A stretch of DNA of 64,000 nucleotides from CAIKBL01 sp050247235 (GTDB taxonomy: Bacteria > Pseudomonadota > Gammaproteobacteria > Ga0077536), in NCBI GenBank assembly GCA_050247235.1, contig JBFWUN010000020.1, forward strand, positions 7,065-71,064. Direction: 5' to 3'. Made by a program: the position numbers and the translations under genes. Shown in pieces: positions 17,343 through 26,261 of this stretch (positions are counted from its first letter, which is position 1; every line of letters starts with the position of its first letter). The notes under the pieces are model-generated. The model had not been told where the DNA came from, did not search any database, and saw nothing but the letters and a program-made list of their open reading frames with translations.

Positions 17343-18148
17343 GCTGCCTCCGCGGTATCGCCGCCGACGAACGCGGCGAGGTAGCGCAGCCCTGAGATCG
17401 CGCGCGAGCCGTACCACGACGTCATCTCGCCGTCGATCAGTCGCACGGGCGGGCCGCCGCATGCGGCACGTACCGCCGAAAGATGCTTTGGACGGAACGG
17501 ATACGGTTCGGAACTGAGCAGCACCAGGTCGACCTCGCGTGCCTGCTCAGCCAGGTTCACCTCGGGATAGCGATCCGGGTGCGCGGCAGGCTGCGTCCGC
17601 CAGCCGAACAGCGCAAGCGTGCGCGAGATGTAGGTATCGTTTCCTACCGTCATCCAGGGATCTTTCCAGATGAGGTACAGCACCCGGCGCACGGGTCCGG
17701 CACGGACCCCGGCGAGTGCCTCGGTGAGTTCGGCACACAGGTTCTCCGCGCGTGCCTCTGCCCCGAAGATGCCGCCCAGCAGCCGGTAGAGTGCAAAGTT
17801 GTCCGCCGGGGCGAGCGGATGCGTGACGATGACATGCGGCACGAGGTAGGCCAGCGCCTCCGCAGTCTCGCGGGTATTCTCGTCGACGTTGACGATGACG
17901 TGGGTCGGGGCGAGCGCGCGGATCCGGTCCAGGTTCACGTCCTTGGTCCCGCCCACCTTGGGGATCCCGCGCAGCGCATCGCGCGGATGAATGCAGAACC
18001 CGGTGCGCCCCACGAGGTGCTTACGGAGACCGAGGTCGATCACCAGCTCGGTGATACTCGGCACCAGGCAGACAATCCGCGCATCGGCGCCCGCCACCGC
18101 GTGACGGGCACCGACCGCGTCGATCAGCTCGGGCACCGCTACGCTCAC
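17339..18148 (-). CDS. Cobalamin-binding (BtuF-like) helical-backbone protein
   Basis: Encodes 269 aa with the helical-backbone metal receptor fold seen in BtuF: RIVCLVPSITELVIDLG, GRTGFC, PKVGGTKDVNLDRI, APTHVIVN and WYGSRAISGL. Unlike BtuF it has no signal peptide, so it may be cytoplasmic. It begins at a GTG overlapping the stop of icmF (GTGA), next to a B12-dependent mutase. This suggests a role in supplying, holding or sensing cobalamin for the mutase rather than import, though it could still be an uptake protein with an unusual export route. Confidence 0.8.
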   Translation of the reverse strand: MSVAVPELIDAVGARHAVAGADARIVCLVPSITELVIDLGLRKHLVGRTGFCIHPRDALRGIPKVGGTKDVNLDRIRALAPTHVIVNVDENTRETAEALAYLVPHVIVTHPLAPADNFALYRLLGGIFGAEARAENLCAELTEALAGVRAGPVRRVLYLIWKDPWMTVGNDTYISRTLALFGWRTQPAAHPDRYPEVNLAEQAREVDLVLLSSEPYPFRPKHLSAVRAACGGPPVRLIDGEMTSWYGSRAISGLRYLAAFVGGDTAEAA

Positions 18149-21100
18149 ATGTTGCGCCGGTACTCGCCGCCCACGTCGTAGAGCGCGCCCGAGATCTGCC
18201 CGAGCGACGCCACCTTCACCGCGTCCATCAGCGCCTCGAACACGTTGCCGCGATTGCGCGCCACGTGCTGCAGGTGCGTGATCTGGGCCGGTCGCGCCGC
18301 CGCGTGCTGCGCCTGGAACGCGCGCACCGCCGCAATCTGGTCCTGCTTTTCCGTTTCCGTCGAGCGCATCAGCTCGATGGTTGTCACCTGGTCCTCGTGC
18401 CCCTTCTTCGGCAGGAACGTGTTGACACCGATGATCGGCAGCCGGCCGTCGTGCTTCAGGCTTTCGTAGTAGAGACTCTCGTCCTGGATCTTGCCGCGCT
18501 GGTACATCGTGTCCATCGCGCCCAGCACGCCGCCGCGTTCCGAGATCCGTTCGAACTCCTGGTAGACGGCCTCTTCGACGAGATCGGTCAGCTCGTTGAT
18601 GATGAACGAGCCCTGCCATGGGTTCTCGCAGAAGTTCAAGCCCAGTTCGCGGTTGATGATCAGCTGGATCGCCACCGCGCGGCGGACCGATTCCTCCGTC
18701 GGCGTGGTAATCGCCTCGTCGTAGGCGTTGGTGTGCAGGCTGTTGCAGTTGTCGAACAGCGCATACAGCGCCTGCAGGGTCGTGCGGATATCGTTGAAAC
18801 TGATCTCCTGCGCGTGCAGGCTGCGCCCCGACGTCTGGATGTGATACTTCATCATCTGGCTGCGCGGACTCGCCCCGTAGCGCTCGCGCATCGCGCGCGC
18901 CCAGATTCGGCGTGCCACGCGCCCGATGACCGAGTACTCGGGGTCCATGCCGTTCGAGAAGAAGAACGACAGGTTGGGCGCGAAGTCGTCGATCTGCATG
19001 CCCCGCGCCAGGTAGTACTCGACGATCGTGAATCCGTTGGAAAGCGTGAACGCGAGCTGGGAGATCGGGTTCGCGCCGGCCTCGGCGATGTGGTACCCGC
19101 TGATCGAGATGCTGTAGAAGTTGCGGACGTTGCGGTCGACGAAATACGCCTGCACGTCCCCCATCATCTTCAGCGCGAACTCGGTGGAAAAGATGCAGGT
19201 GTTCTGGGCCTGGTCCTCCTTGAGGATGTCCGCCTGCACCGTGCCGCGCACGGTGCACAAGGTGTCCGCCTTGATGCGCGCGTAGGTATCCGCGTCGACG
19301 ACCTTGTCGCCGGAGACGCCGAGCAGCCCGAGCCCGAGGCGCGTGTTGCCCTCCGGGATCTCGCCGCGGTAGGTCGGCCGCGGCTGATCTTTGAACATCG
19401 CGGCAATCTTCTTTTCCGTCGCTTCCCACTGACCGGTCTCACGCAGGTGCTTCTCGACCTGCTGGTCGATCGCCGCGTTCATGAAGAAGGCGAGGACGAT
19501 CGGCGCCGGACCGTTGATCGTCATCGACACCGATGTCGACGGCGCGCACAGGTCGAAACCGGAATAGAGACGCTTGGCGTCGTCGACCGTCGCGATCGAC
19601 ACGCCCGAGTTGCCGATCTTGCCGTAGATATCCGGCCGCTCGTGCGGATCTTCCCCGTACAGCGTGACGGAATCGAACGCCGTCGACAGGCGATGCGCGG
19701 GCTGGCCCTGCGACACGTAATGGAAGCGGCGATTCGTCCGCTCGGGCGTGCCCTCGCCGGCGAACATGCGCGTCGGGTCTTCGCCGGTCCGGCGATACGG
19801 GTAGACCCCCGCCGTGTACGGGTAGGCCCCGGGCAGGTTCTCCTTCATGCCGAAGCGCACGCGGTCGCCCCAGCCATCGAACCTCGGCGGCGCGATCTTC
19901 GGCACCTTCTGGTGGCTCAGCGTGACGCGGTAATTGTCGCCTTCGACCACCTTGTCGCGCACCTTGTAGGTGTACTTCTCGGACGTGACGGCGGCAATCC
20001 GCGCGTCCCAGCCACGCAGCGTGTCCAGCGCTGCCGGCCCCATCGCGGCGAGCGCCTCGTTGTAACGTCGCCGCAGCCGCGCGAGCGCACCATCCGCGTC
20101 CGCGACCTTCGCATCCGGGTAGGGTTCGCCTGGGGCGGGCAGCGCCGTGTCTCCGAGTGCGCGCAACGCTTCGTAGCAATGCTGTGCGAGTCCGGCGTCC
20201 GCCGCCGTGCGCTCGATCCCCTGGTTGATGCCCCGACCCTGCTCGGCGATTTCCGCCAGGTAGCGGGTCTTCTGCCCGGGAATCAGCACGGTCGCGCGCG
20301 GCTCCTTGAGCGTGATTTCCACCTGCGGCGTCCAGCGGGCAGCGTCGAGTCCCGCCTTCGCAACGAGCTGACGGCACAGGTTCACGAACATCCAGGTCAG
20401 GCCCGGGTCGTTGAACTGGCTGGCGATCGTCGGATAGACGGGGATGTCTTCGTCCTTCGCGTCGAACGCCTGGTGGTTGCGCTTCCATTGCTTGCGCACG
20501 TCGCGCAGCGCGTCCTCGGCGCCACGCTTGTCAAACTTGTTCAGCACCACGAGGTTGGCGAAATCGAGCATGTCGATCTTCTCGAGCTGGCTCGCGGCGC
20601 CGTACTCGCTCGTCATCACGTACACGGGCAGGTCGACGAGGTCGACGATCTCGGAGTCGGACTGCCCGATGCCGGCGGTCTCGACGATCAGCAGGTCGAA
20701 GCGCAGCGACTTCAGGAACGACACCGCGTCACCGAGCATCGCGCTGGTCGACAGGTGCTGCCGGCGGGTCGCCATCGACCGCATGAAGATGCGCGCGTGG
20801 CGCAGGCTGTTCATCCGGATGCGATCGCCGAGCAGCGCGCCACCGGTGCGGCGTCGCGTGGGGTCAACGGCGAGGACCGCGATGCGCATCTCCGGGAAAT
20901 ACTGCATGAAGCGCGACAGGATTTCGTCGGTGACGGAGCTCTTGCCCGCGCCGCCGGTGCCGGTGATCCCGATCACCGGCACCTTGGCTCCGGCCATGCG
21001 CCATTCCTTCCGCAGCTTGTCGAGCTGGGCGTCGCCGAGCGTACCGTCCTCGAGCGCGGACAGCATCTGGGCGATCGACAGATCGTCCTCGCGGTCGAGC

Positions 21101-21588
21101 CGGGCAGGCACGGCCGAGGCGCGCTGCGCGCGGCTGGCGCGCGCGACGAGATCGTCGATCATGCCCTGCAATCCCATCACCATGCCGTCGTTCGGGTGGT
21201 AGATGCGCTCGACGCCGTACGTCTGCAGCTCGGCGATCTCTTCCGGTGTGATCGTGCCGCCGCCGCCGCCGAACACGCGCACGTGAGCGGCACCGGCGTC
21301 GCGCAGCATGTCCACCATGTAGCGGAAGTACTCGTTGTGACCACCCTGGTACGAGCTGAGCGCGATGGCGTCGGCGTCCTCCTGGATCGCAGCACGTACC
21401 ACGTCGGACACGCTGCGGTTGTGCCCGAGGTGAATGACCTCGGCACCCGCGCCCTGGATCAGTCGGCGCATCACGTTGATCGCGGCGTCGTGTCCGTCGA
21501 ACAGCGATGCGGCCGTGACGAAACGCAGCGGAACGCCCTGGGTGGCCGGTTCCGCGGTCGAACGAACGTCTTCTGCGCGAATACTCAT
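18145..21588 (-). CDS. icmF: Fused isobutyryl-CoA mutase IcmF
   Basis: Encodes 1147 aa. The order is: N-terminal cobalamin-binding domain (SLFDGHDAAINV, FGGGGGTI), a MeaB-like G-protein chaperone with P-loop GTGGAGKSS near residue 210 and the LNKFD motif, a linker, then the acyl-CoA mutase TIM barrel (GEDPTRMFAGEGTPERTNRR, LSTAFDSVTLYGEDP). This arrangement is diagnostic for IcmF, which interconverts isobutyryl-CoA and butyryl-CoA, or isovaleryl- and pivalyl-CoA. ATG 21588 has AGGAG. A TetR gene lies 38 bases upstream in the same operon, and a cobalamin-binding protein, DUF1289, hydratase and MDR gene follow. Confidence 0.95.
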   Translation of the reverse strand: MSIRAEDVRSTAEPATQGVPLRFVTAASLFDGHDAAINVMRRLIQGAGAEVIHLGHNRSVSDVVRAAIQEDADAIALSSYQGGHNEYFRYMVDMLRDAGAAHVRVFGGGGGTITPEEIAELQTYGVERIYHPNDGMVMGLQGMIDDLVARASRAQRASAVPARLDREDDLSIAQMLSALEDGTLGDAQLDKLRKEWRMAGAKVPVIGITGTGGAGKSSVTDEILSRFMQYFPEMRIAVLAVDPTRRRTGGALLGDRIRMNSLRHARIFMRSMATRRQHLSTSAMLGDAVSFLKSLRFDLLIVETAGIGQSDSEIVDLVDLPVYVMTSEYGAASQLEKIDMLDFANLVVLNKFDKRGAEDALRDVRKQWKRNHQAFDAKDEDIPVYPTIASQFNDPGLTWMFVNLCRQLVAKAGLDAARWTPQVEITLKEPRATVLIPGQKTRYLAEIAEQGRGINQGIERTAADAGLAQHCYEALRALGDTALPAPGEPYPDAKVADADGALARLRRRYNEALAAMGPAALDTLRGWDARIAAVTSEKYTYKVRDKVVEGDNYRVTLSHQKVPKIAPPRFDGWGDRVRFGMKENLPGAYPYTAGVYPYRRTGEDPTRMFAGEGTPERTNRRFHYVSQGQPAHRLSTAFDSVTLYGEDPHERPDIYGKIGNSGVSIATVDDAKRLYSGFDLCAPSTSVSMTINGPAPIVLAFFMNAAIDQQVEKHLRETGQWEATEKKIAAMFKDQPRPTYRGEIPEGNTRLGLGLLGVSGDKVVDADTYARIKADTLCTVRGTVQADILKEDQAQNTCIFSTEFALKMMGDVQAYFVDRNVRNFYSISISGYHIAEAGANPISQLAFTLSNGFTIVEYYLARGMQIDDFAPNLSFFFSNGMDPEYSVIGRVARRIWARAMRERYGASPRSQMMKYHIQTSGRSLHAQEISFNDIRTTLQALYALFDNCNSLHTNAYDEAITTPTEESVRRAVAIQLIINRELGLNFCENPWQGSFIINELTDLVEEAVYQEFERISERGGVLGAMDTMYQRGKIQDESLYYESLKHDGRLPIIGVNTFLPKKGHEDQVTTIELMRSTETEKQDQIAAVRAFQAQHAAARPAQITHLQHVARNRGNVFEALMDAVKVASLGQISGALYDVGGEYRRNM

Positions 21589-21626
21589 CTGCGTGCTCCT
21601 GTTCGCGGGACGCGCCCGCGCTTGCC

Positions 21627-22262
21627 TCAACCCGCGCGGGCGAGCGCCCGCGTCATCTGCTGCTTGAGCCCCTCGTGCAGCGCCCGGATGTCCTTCTGGG
21701 CTTCCGGGGTGACCAGCCACTGGTAAACGATGCCGATCAGAGTCGAACAGAACTGCGCGGCAATCGTCCGTACGTCTGCGTCTTCCCGGACGTCGCCCGC
21801 CGCGATGCCCTGTGTGATCCACGCCTCCACGTCGCGCTGGCGCCGCTCGTGCACGTTGGCGACGACCCGCTTGAGCTCCGCGTCAGGGCCGATCGAGTCG
21901 AACCACAGCATGTAGAACACGCGGATGCGAGCCGCGCCGTCGCGCACGAAGCGAAAGTGGGCGTCGGTCGCCGCGTGGATCGCCGCGAGACCGTGCCGGC
22001 CCCGTACCGCCCGGTCGAGCTGCTGCAGCCATTCCTCGCCGACCGTGCGGATGACGCACGCGCACAGGTTGGCCTTGGTCCCGAAGCGCCAGCCGGCCAG
22101 CGCGCGGCTGTAACCCGCGAGTTCGCCGACGTCCTTCAACGTGGTGCGCGCCACCCCGTGCCGGGCGATCAGCGAGACGGCGGCATCGACCATGCGCGCA
22201 TCTGACAGTGCCGAGCGTTCGGCCTGGGTGCGGCGGACCGGGGGGCGCACAAGCGTGTCCAT
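21627..22262 (-). CDS. TetR-family regulator of the icmF operon
   Basis: Encodes 211 aa with a TetR helix-turn-helix: MVDAAVSLIARHGV, then TTLKDVGELAGYSRALAGWRF. ATG 22262 is used; an upstream TTG at 22301 is in frame but falls inside the palindrome and the -35 region. The gene is first in the icmF operon, 38 bases before icmF, and a perfect inverted repeat lies just upstream, so it probably controls its own operon, perhaps in response to an acyl-CoA (inference). Confidence 0.88.
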   Translation of the reverse strand: MDTLVRPPVRRTQAERSALSDARMVDAAVSLIARHGVARTTLKDVGELAGYSRALAGWRFGTKANLCACVIRTVGEEWLQQLDRAVRGRHGLAAIHAATDAHFRFVRDGAARIRVFYMLWFDSIGPDAELKRVVANVHERRQRDVEAWITQGIAAGDVREDADVRTIAAQFCSTLIGIVYQWLVTPEAQKDIRALHEGLKQQMTRALARAG

Positions 22263-22268
22263 CAGCTC

Positions 22269-22298
22269 ATTATGGTCAATGAACTTACTTGTTCGCAA
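22269..22298 (-). promoter_or_regulatory. Candidate promoter of tetR-icmF operon
   Basis: On the minus strand TTGCGA (22298-22293) and CATAAT (22274-22269) are 18 bases apart. The -10 box ends only six bases before ATG 22262, so the transcript would be almost leaderless. Confidence 0.45.
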
Positions 22299-22302
22299 CA
22301 AG
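22288..22302. promoter_or_regulatory. Perfect inverted repeat, likely TetR operator
   Basis: CTTGTT and AACAAG are perfect inverted arms around CGC, giving a 15-base site that covers the proposed -35 box of the tetR-icmF promoter. Confidence 0.6.
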
Positions 22303-22307
22303 GAAAT

Positions 22308-23471
22308 TCAGCCGACGTAGTCCTCGGCGAGCGCGGCCGCGGCGCTCCGCGAGCCCACCACGTGATCGAGCTCCGCGAGCTGCAGGCGCTGGCGATACGG
22401 GTCATCGTCGGGTGCCCGGTGCAGCAGGTGGGTCATCCACACCGAGAACCGCTGCGCGCGCCACACCCGCGCGAGACAGCGCGCGGGATACTGCTGCAGG
22501 CCGGTCTCGCGGCCGGCGCGGTAGAACTCGCCGAGCGCCTCCGCCAGCAGCCGGACGTCGTTCACGGCGAGGTTCAGTCCTTTCGCGCCCGTCGGCGGCA
22601 CGATGTGCGCGGCGTCACCGGCGAGCAGCAGACGGCCGTGGCGCATCGTTTCGCAGACAAAACTCCGCATCGCCACCAGGTCTCTCTGCACCACGCGGCC
22701 ATGGACAGCAACCGGGCCGTCGCGCGTTTCCAGCCGACGCGCCAGTTCCGCCAGGATCCGATCGTCGGACCAGGTCGTGATGCGCTCGTCGGGTTCACAC
22801 TGGAAATACAGCCGCTGCAGGGTTTCCGAGCGCGTGCTGACGAGCGCGAAGCCGCGCGCGTGGCGGGTGTAGACGAGTTCCGGCGACAGCCGCGGCGCCT
22901 CGAGCAGGATCCCGAACCAGCCGAACGGATGGATCGCCTGGTACTCGCGCCGGAGGGCCAGCGGGATCGCCTGCCGCACCAGCCCGTGGAACCCGTCGCA
23001 GCCCACGACGAAATCGCAGCGCACCTGGCCGGACGCACCGTTGCGTTCGAAACTCAGCAACGGGCGGGCGGAATCCGCGCAATGGATCCCGGTCACGCGG
23101 GATTCGAACAGCGGTGCGGCCCCGGCGGCGACGCGCGCAGCGATCAGGTCCTTCAGGACCTCGTGCTGCGCGTACACCGTGATGGTGCGCCCGCCGGTCA
23201 GTTCGGCGAGCGGCACACGGTGACGCCGCCCGTCGAAACGCAGCTCGATGCCCGCGTGCACCGCGCCCTCCACCTGCAGGCGCGCGGCGAGTCCGTGGGC
23301 ACGCAGCAGATCCACCGTGCCCTGCTCCAGCACCCCCGCGCGTATCGTCGTCTCGACTTCCAGCCGGGACCGCTGCTCCAGGACGACCGACGCGATGCCG
23401 GCTTCGTCCAGCAGGTGCGCGAGCAGCAGACCCGCGGGGCCGGCGCCGACGATCGCCACCTGCGTGTGCAC
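22308..23471 (-). CDS. pobA: 4-hydroxybenzoate 3-monooxygenase
   Basis: Encodes a 387-aa flavoprotein, close to the usual 390-395. It adds a hydroxyl to 4-hydroxybenzoate using NADPH and O2 to give protocatechuate. The FAD Rossmann motif is GAGPAG at residues 9-14; RAGVLEQGTVDLLR is a PobA landmark, and GDAAHIVPPTGAKGLNLA is the second FAD-binding block. It starts at GTG 23471 with GAGG upstream, four bases after pcaB. Being last in a pcaH-G-B-pobA operon, it feeds protocatechuate to the dioxygenase made by the same transcript. Confidence 0.94.
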   Translation of the reverse strand: MHTQVAIVGAGPAGLLLAHLLDEAGIASVVLEQRSRLEVETTIRAGVLEQGTVDLLRAHGLAARLQVEGAVHAGIELRFDGRRHRVPLAELTGGRTITVYAQHEVLKDLIAARVAAGAAPLFESRVTGIHCADSARPLLSFERNGASGQVRCDFVVGCDGFHGLVRQAIPLALRREYQAIHPFGWFGILLEAPRLSPELVYTRHARGFALVSTRSETLQRLYFQCEPDERITTWSDDRILAELARRLETRDGPVAVHGRVVQRDLVAMRSFVCETMRHGRLLLAGDAAHIVPPTGAKGLNLAVNDVRLLAEALGEFYRAGRETGLQQYPARCLARVWRAQRFSVWMTHLLHRAPDDDPYRQRLQLAELDHVVGSRSAAAALAEDYVG

Positions 23472-23475
23472 CGGA

Positions 23476-24822
23476 TCAATCCTCAGCGAGGGCGCGCGCC
23501 ATCAGCGCATCCACGGCCGCGAGCCGGGAGGTCGGGTCGAACAACCCGTCAATGTCCGTCGGCGCGAGATGCCGCCTGACCACGGCATCCGTGCGCGCGA
23601 GCGCGTGCAACGGGCCGCGCTGCGCGGCCGCCTCGGCGCACAGGCGCGCCACGTGCGCATGCGCCTCTTCGCGGCCGAGCGCGACCACGAGCGCCGCGGC
23701 AAGCCCGGACGCTGCCCAGTCACCGCCCGTGGTTTCAAGATTCCGGCGCATCCGCTCCGGATGCACGACGAGTCCCACAGCGAGCGCTTCCAGCCCGACG
23801 GAGGCGCCGGCCGCCAGCGACAGCAGTTCGGCCAGCGGCGCCCATTCCGCGTGCCATGCGCCGAGCGCGCGTTCGTGCTCCTGCACGAGACAGCCGTACA
23901 GCGTGGCGACGAGCCCGGGGGCGCGCAGCGCCGCCGCCAGCAGCCCCGCACAACCCACCGGATTCCGCTTGTGCGGCATTGCCGACGATGCGCCGCGCCC
24001 GGGGTGCCATGGTTCGTCGAGTTCACCGACTTCGCGCTGCGCGAGCAGCGCCACGTCGCGGGCGATCTTGCCCCCCACGCCCAGCAGTCCCCCGAGGGCG
24101 GCCGCGAGCCGCGCGACGCGCAGCCGATCGCTGTGCCAGGGCGAGGACGGCAACGCCAGGCCGAGCAGCTCCGCGACCTTTTCGTTGACGGCGATCCCCT
24201 GCGCGCCAAGCGCGGCGAGCGTGCCGCTCGCGCCGCCGAACTGCAGGACTTCGGCGTCGCGCCGCGCGTCCGCAAGCCCGCGCCGTGCGTCGGCAAGCCC
24301 GCGATGCCAGCGCGCAACCTTGAGACCGAAGGTCGTCGGCTCGGCGGTCTGCAGCAGCGTTCGCGCGAGCATCGGCGTGTGCCGATACGTGTGCGCCAGC
24401 GCCGACAGCGCGCCGAGTACGCTGGCGAGGATCGCATCGATGCGCGCAAGCACCGCGCGTCGCTGCAGTACATGCGCGGTGTCGAGCGCGTCCTGGCTGG
24501 TCGCGCCCCAGTGAACATACGCCGCCGCGGCGGGCTCGAGTGCCGCCACCGCGGCGCCGAGCTGCGCGATGAACGGCGCGACGGGCGTACCGGTGTCGCG
24601 CGTGCCGGCCGCGAGGCGCGCGAAGTCGGGCGTGAACGTCTCGCAGACACGTGCGATATACGCCGCGGCCCCCTGCGGAATCAGCCCCGCGTCAGCCTGC
24701 GCGAGCGACCAGGCGCGCGCGTATTCAGCAAGGTGTCGCACGAGCGCTGCATCGGACAGCAGCTCCGCCGTGCGCGGATCCGCGAGTGGCCCATCGTGCA
24801 GGCGTATCGGCTCGTCGTTCAC
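23476..24822 (-). CDS. pcaB: 3-carboxy-cis,cis-muconate cycloisomerase
   Basis: Encodes a 448-aa member of the fumarase/aspartase superfamily. The signature GRGASSAMPHKRNPVG and the conserved blocks AYVHWGATSQDALDT and LLQTAEPTTFGLK identify PcaB, which lactonises 3-carboxymuconate to 4-carboxymuconolactone. The start is GTG 24822, overlapping the stop of pcaG (GTGA); upstream codons in the same frame are not conserved. Position between pcaG and pobA supports the assignment. Confidence 0.93.
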   Translation of the reverse strand: MNDEPIRLHDGPLADPRTAELLSDAALVRHLAEYARAWSLAQADAGLIPQGAAAYIARVCETFTPDFARLAAGTRDTGTPVAPFIAQLGAAVAALEPAAAAYVHWGATSQDALDTAHVLQRRAVLARIDAILASVLGALSALAHTYRHTPMLARTLLQTAEPTTFGLKVARWHRGLADARRGLADARRDAEVLQFGGASGTLAALGAQGIAVNEKVAELLGLALPSSPWHSDRLRVARLAAALGGLLGVGGKIARDVALLAQREVGELDEPWHPGRGASSAMPHKRNPVGCAGLLAAALRAPGLVATLYGCLVQEHERALGAWHAEWAPLAELLSLAAGASVGLEALAVGLVVHPERMRRNLETTGGDWAASGLAAALVVALGREEAHAHVARLCAEAAAQRGPLHALARTDAVVRRHLAPTDIDGLFDPTSRLAAVDALMARALAED

Positions 24823-25319
24823 GCGGACGGCACTCCGCAGTCGAAGAACACTGTCTCCGGCATGCCGTCTGGCGTGTCCTGCAAGGTCACGTCCCACGTG
24901 TAGCGACCGGCGCACTCAGTGCAGGCGCGTGCCGCGAGTGTCGCCCGGCGCGCGGGGGGAACACGCGACCACACGGCATCGTCTTCCAGACCCGCACCCG
25001 GCAGGTAGACCCGGGTCAGCAGCGGACGCAGCAGCCCCCGCATGAAGATGAGCACGCCGAAATGCGGCGGCGGCACGGCGGGCAGCGGCCAGCAGAAGCG
25101 TCCCGCGTCGTCCGTGGCCACGCGCATGAACACGCTCTCTTCCCCGGTGGGAGGCGACCAGATTTCGAGCACCGCATCCCGTACCGGCAGGCCGTCGCCG
25201 TCCCGCACGACACCCGCAAGCGCGGGCGCGGTTGCCGCGATCGGACCGTGGGTCAACCAGTCGAGACCGATCGCGAAGAACGGACCCACGGTCTGCGACG
25301 CCGTCGGGATTGCCCGCAT
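24819..25319 (-). CDS. pcaG: Protocatechuate 3,4-dioxygenase alpha subunit
   Basis: Encodes 166 aa, a little short against the usual 185-205. TASQTVGPFF is the classic PcaG N-terminal motif, and GVLIFMRGLLRPLLTRVYLP matches the alpha-subunit core. The alpha chain lacks the iron ligands and shapes the active site made by PcaH. ATG 25319 shares its A with the TGA of pcaH (TGATG). The shorter length comes from trimmed loops, not a frameshift, because the reading frame is intact. Confidence 0.9.
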   Translation of the reverse strand: MRAIPTASQTVGPFFAIGLDWLTHGPIAATAPALAGVVRDGDGLPVRDAVLEIWSPPTGEESVFMRVATDDAGRFCWPLPAVPPPHFGVLIFMRGLLRPLLTRVYLPGAGLEDDAVWSRVPPARRATLAARACTECAGRYTWDVTLQDTPDGMPETVFFDCGVPSA

Positions 25320-26023
25320 CACGCCGGGTCCGCCGGGGTCGCGTCGCGACCGCCGAGCACGATGTCGAAACGGTATCCCAGCGCGTACTCGGGCACGGTG
25401 GCATGCCAGTCGAACCGCGCGACGAGCCGGTCGCGCGCGCCGACGTCCGCGATGCTGGTGAAAATAGGGTCGAACGGCAGGAGCGGATCCCCCGGGAAGT
25501 ACATCTGGGTGACCAGCCGCTCCAGCAGGCACGCGCCGAACACGGAGAAGTGCAGGTGCGCGGGCCGCCACGCATTGGGGTGGTTGCGCCAGGGATAGGC
25601 GCCCGGTCGCAGGGTCACGAAGCGAAACTCGCCGGCCCCGTTGGTGACCACCCGCCCGGCGCCCGGGAAGTTCGGGTCGAGCGGCGCATCGTGGTCATCG
25701 TGCCGGTGCTGGTAACGACCCGCCGCGTTGGCCTGCCAGAGCTCGATCAAGGTGCCCGGCAGCGGCCGGCCAGCCGCGTCGGACACGCAGCCGTGGACGA
25801 CGATCCGTTCGCCGAGCGGCGGTCCTTCACCTGCGGTCGTCAGGTCGCAGGAATCGGCGAGCCCCGCGAGCGGCAGTCGCGGTCGCCCGAGCTCCGTCGC
25901 CGTGGGCGGGATGTCGACCAAGGCGTGCCGCGGCGCGCGCCGCGCGGTCGATGCGTACGGCGGGTGGAGATATCCCGGCTGGGTCCCCGGCGGGGGGCGA
26001 TCATGAATCCGGGACGCGCGCAT
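25319..26023 (-). CDS. pcaH: Protocatechuate 3,4-dioxygenase beta subunit
   Basis: Encodes 234 aa carrying the non-haem Fe(III) site for intradiol cleavage of protocatechuate. Ligands visible by family pattern are Tyr in AAGRYQHRHD, Tyr in GAYPWRNH, and two His in WRPAHLHFSVFG. LIELWQANAAGRY and DPNFPGAGRV are typical PcaH blocks. It is the first gene of the pob/pca operon. No LysR or IclR regulator adjoins it, and pcaC, pcaD and pcaIJ are absent from this window, so the pathway is completed elsewhere. Confidence 0.94.
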   Translation of the reverse strand: MRASRIHDRPPPGTQPGYLHPPYASTARRAPRHALVDIPPTATELGRPRLPLAGLADSCDLTTAGEGPPLGERIVVHGCVSDAAGRPLPGTLIELWQANAAGRYQHRHDDHDAPLDPNFPGAGRVVTNGAGEFRFVTLRPGAYPWRNHPNAWRPAHLHFSVFGACLLERLVTQMYFPGDPLLPFDPIFTSIADVGARDRLVARFDWHATVPEYALGYRFDIVLGGRDATPADPA

Positions 26024-26261
26024 ACAGGCTGGAGTGTCGGATGAACAGGAACCCTAGCATGGCATCGTTGTGCCCGGGAATCCTGCGTGCCGCCGGCCGC
26101 GCGCGGTCGTTCGGCATTGCGCCCCACGCCGCTCGGACTTCGGGCCGGGAAGCCCGATGCGCCAGCCGGTGCGGTGACGCTCAGGCTGTCGGCGCCGTTG
26201 CCGCCGACAGCCGGGTGACCGAGACTGCCCACACGTCCCGCCCGTGCGAAAGGTCTCTCCG

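Noticed and set aside
18265..21726. A 1153-codon open frame on the plus strand antisense to icmF
   Set aside because: Very GC-rich codon bias opens long antisense frames; the product is Arg/His-rich with no domain, while the minus strand encodes a complete IcmF.
22263..22301. TTG start for the icmF-operon TetR gene at 22301
   Set aside because: This start falls inside the palindrome and -35 box, so it would lie upstream of the likely transcript start.
26024..26261. The largest gap without a gene, searched for small genes, RNA or promoters
   Set aside because: Short open frames there have no domain, no ribosome site and no homology I can see, and no clear -35/-10 pair is visible.
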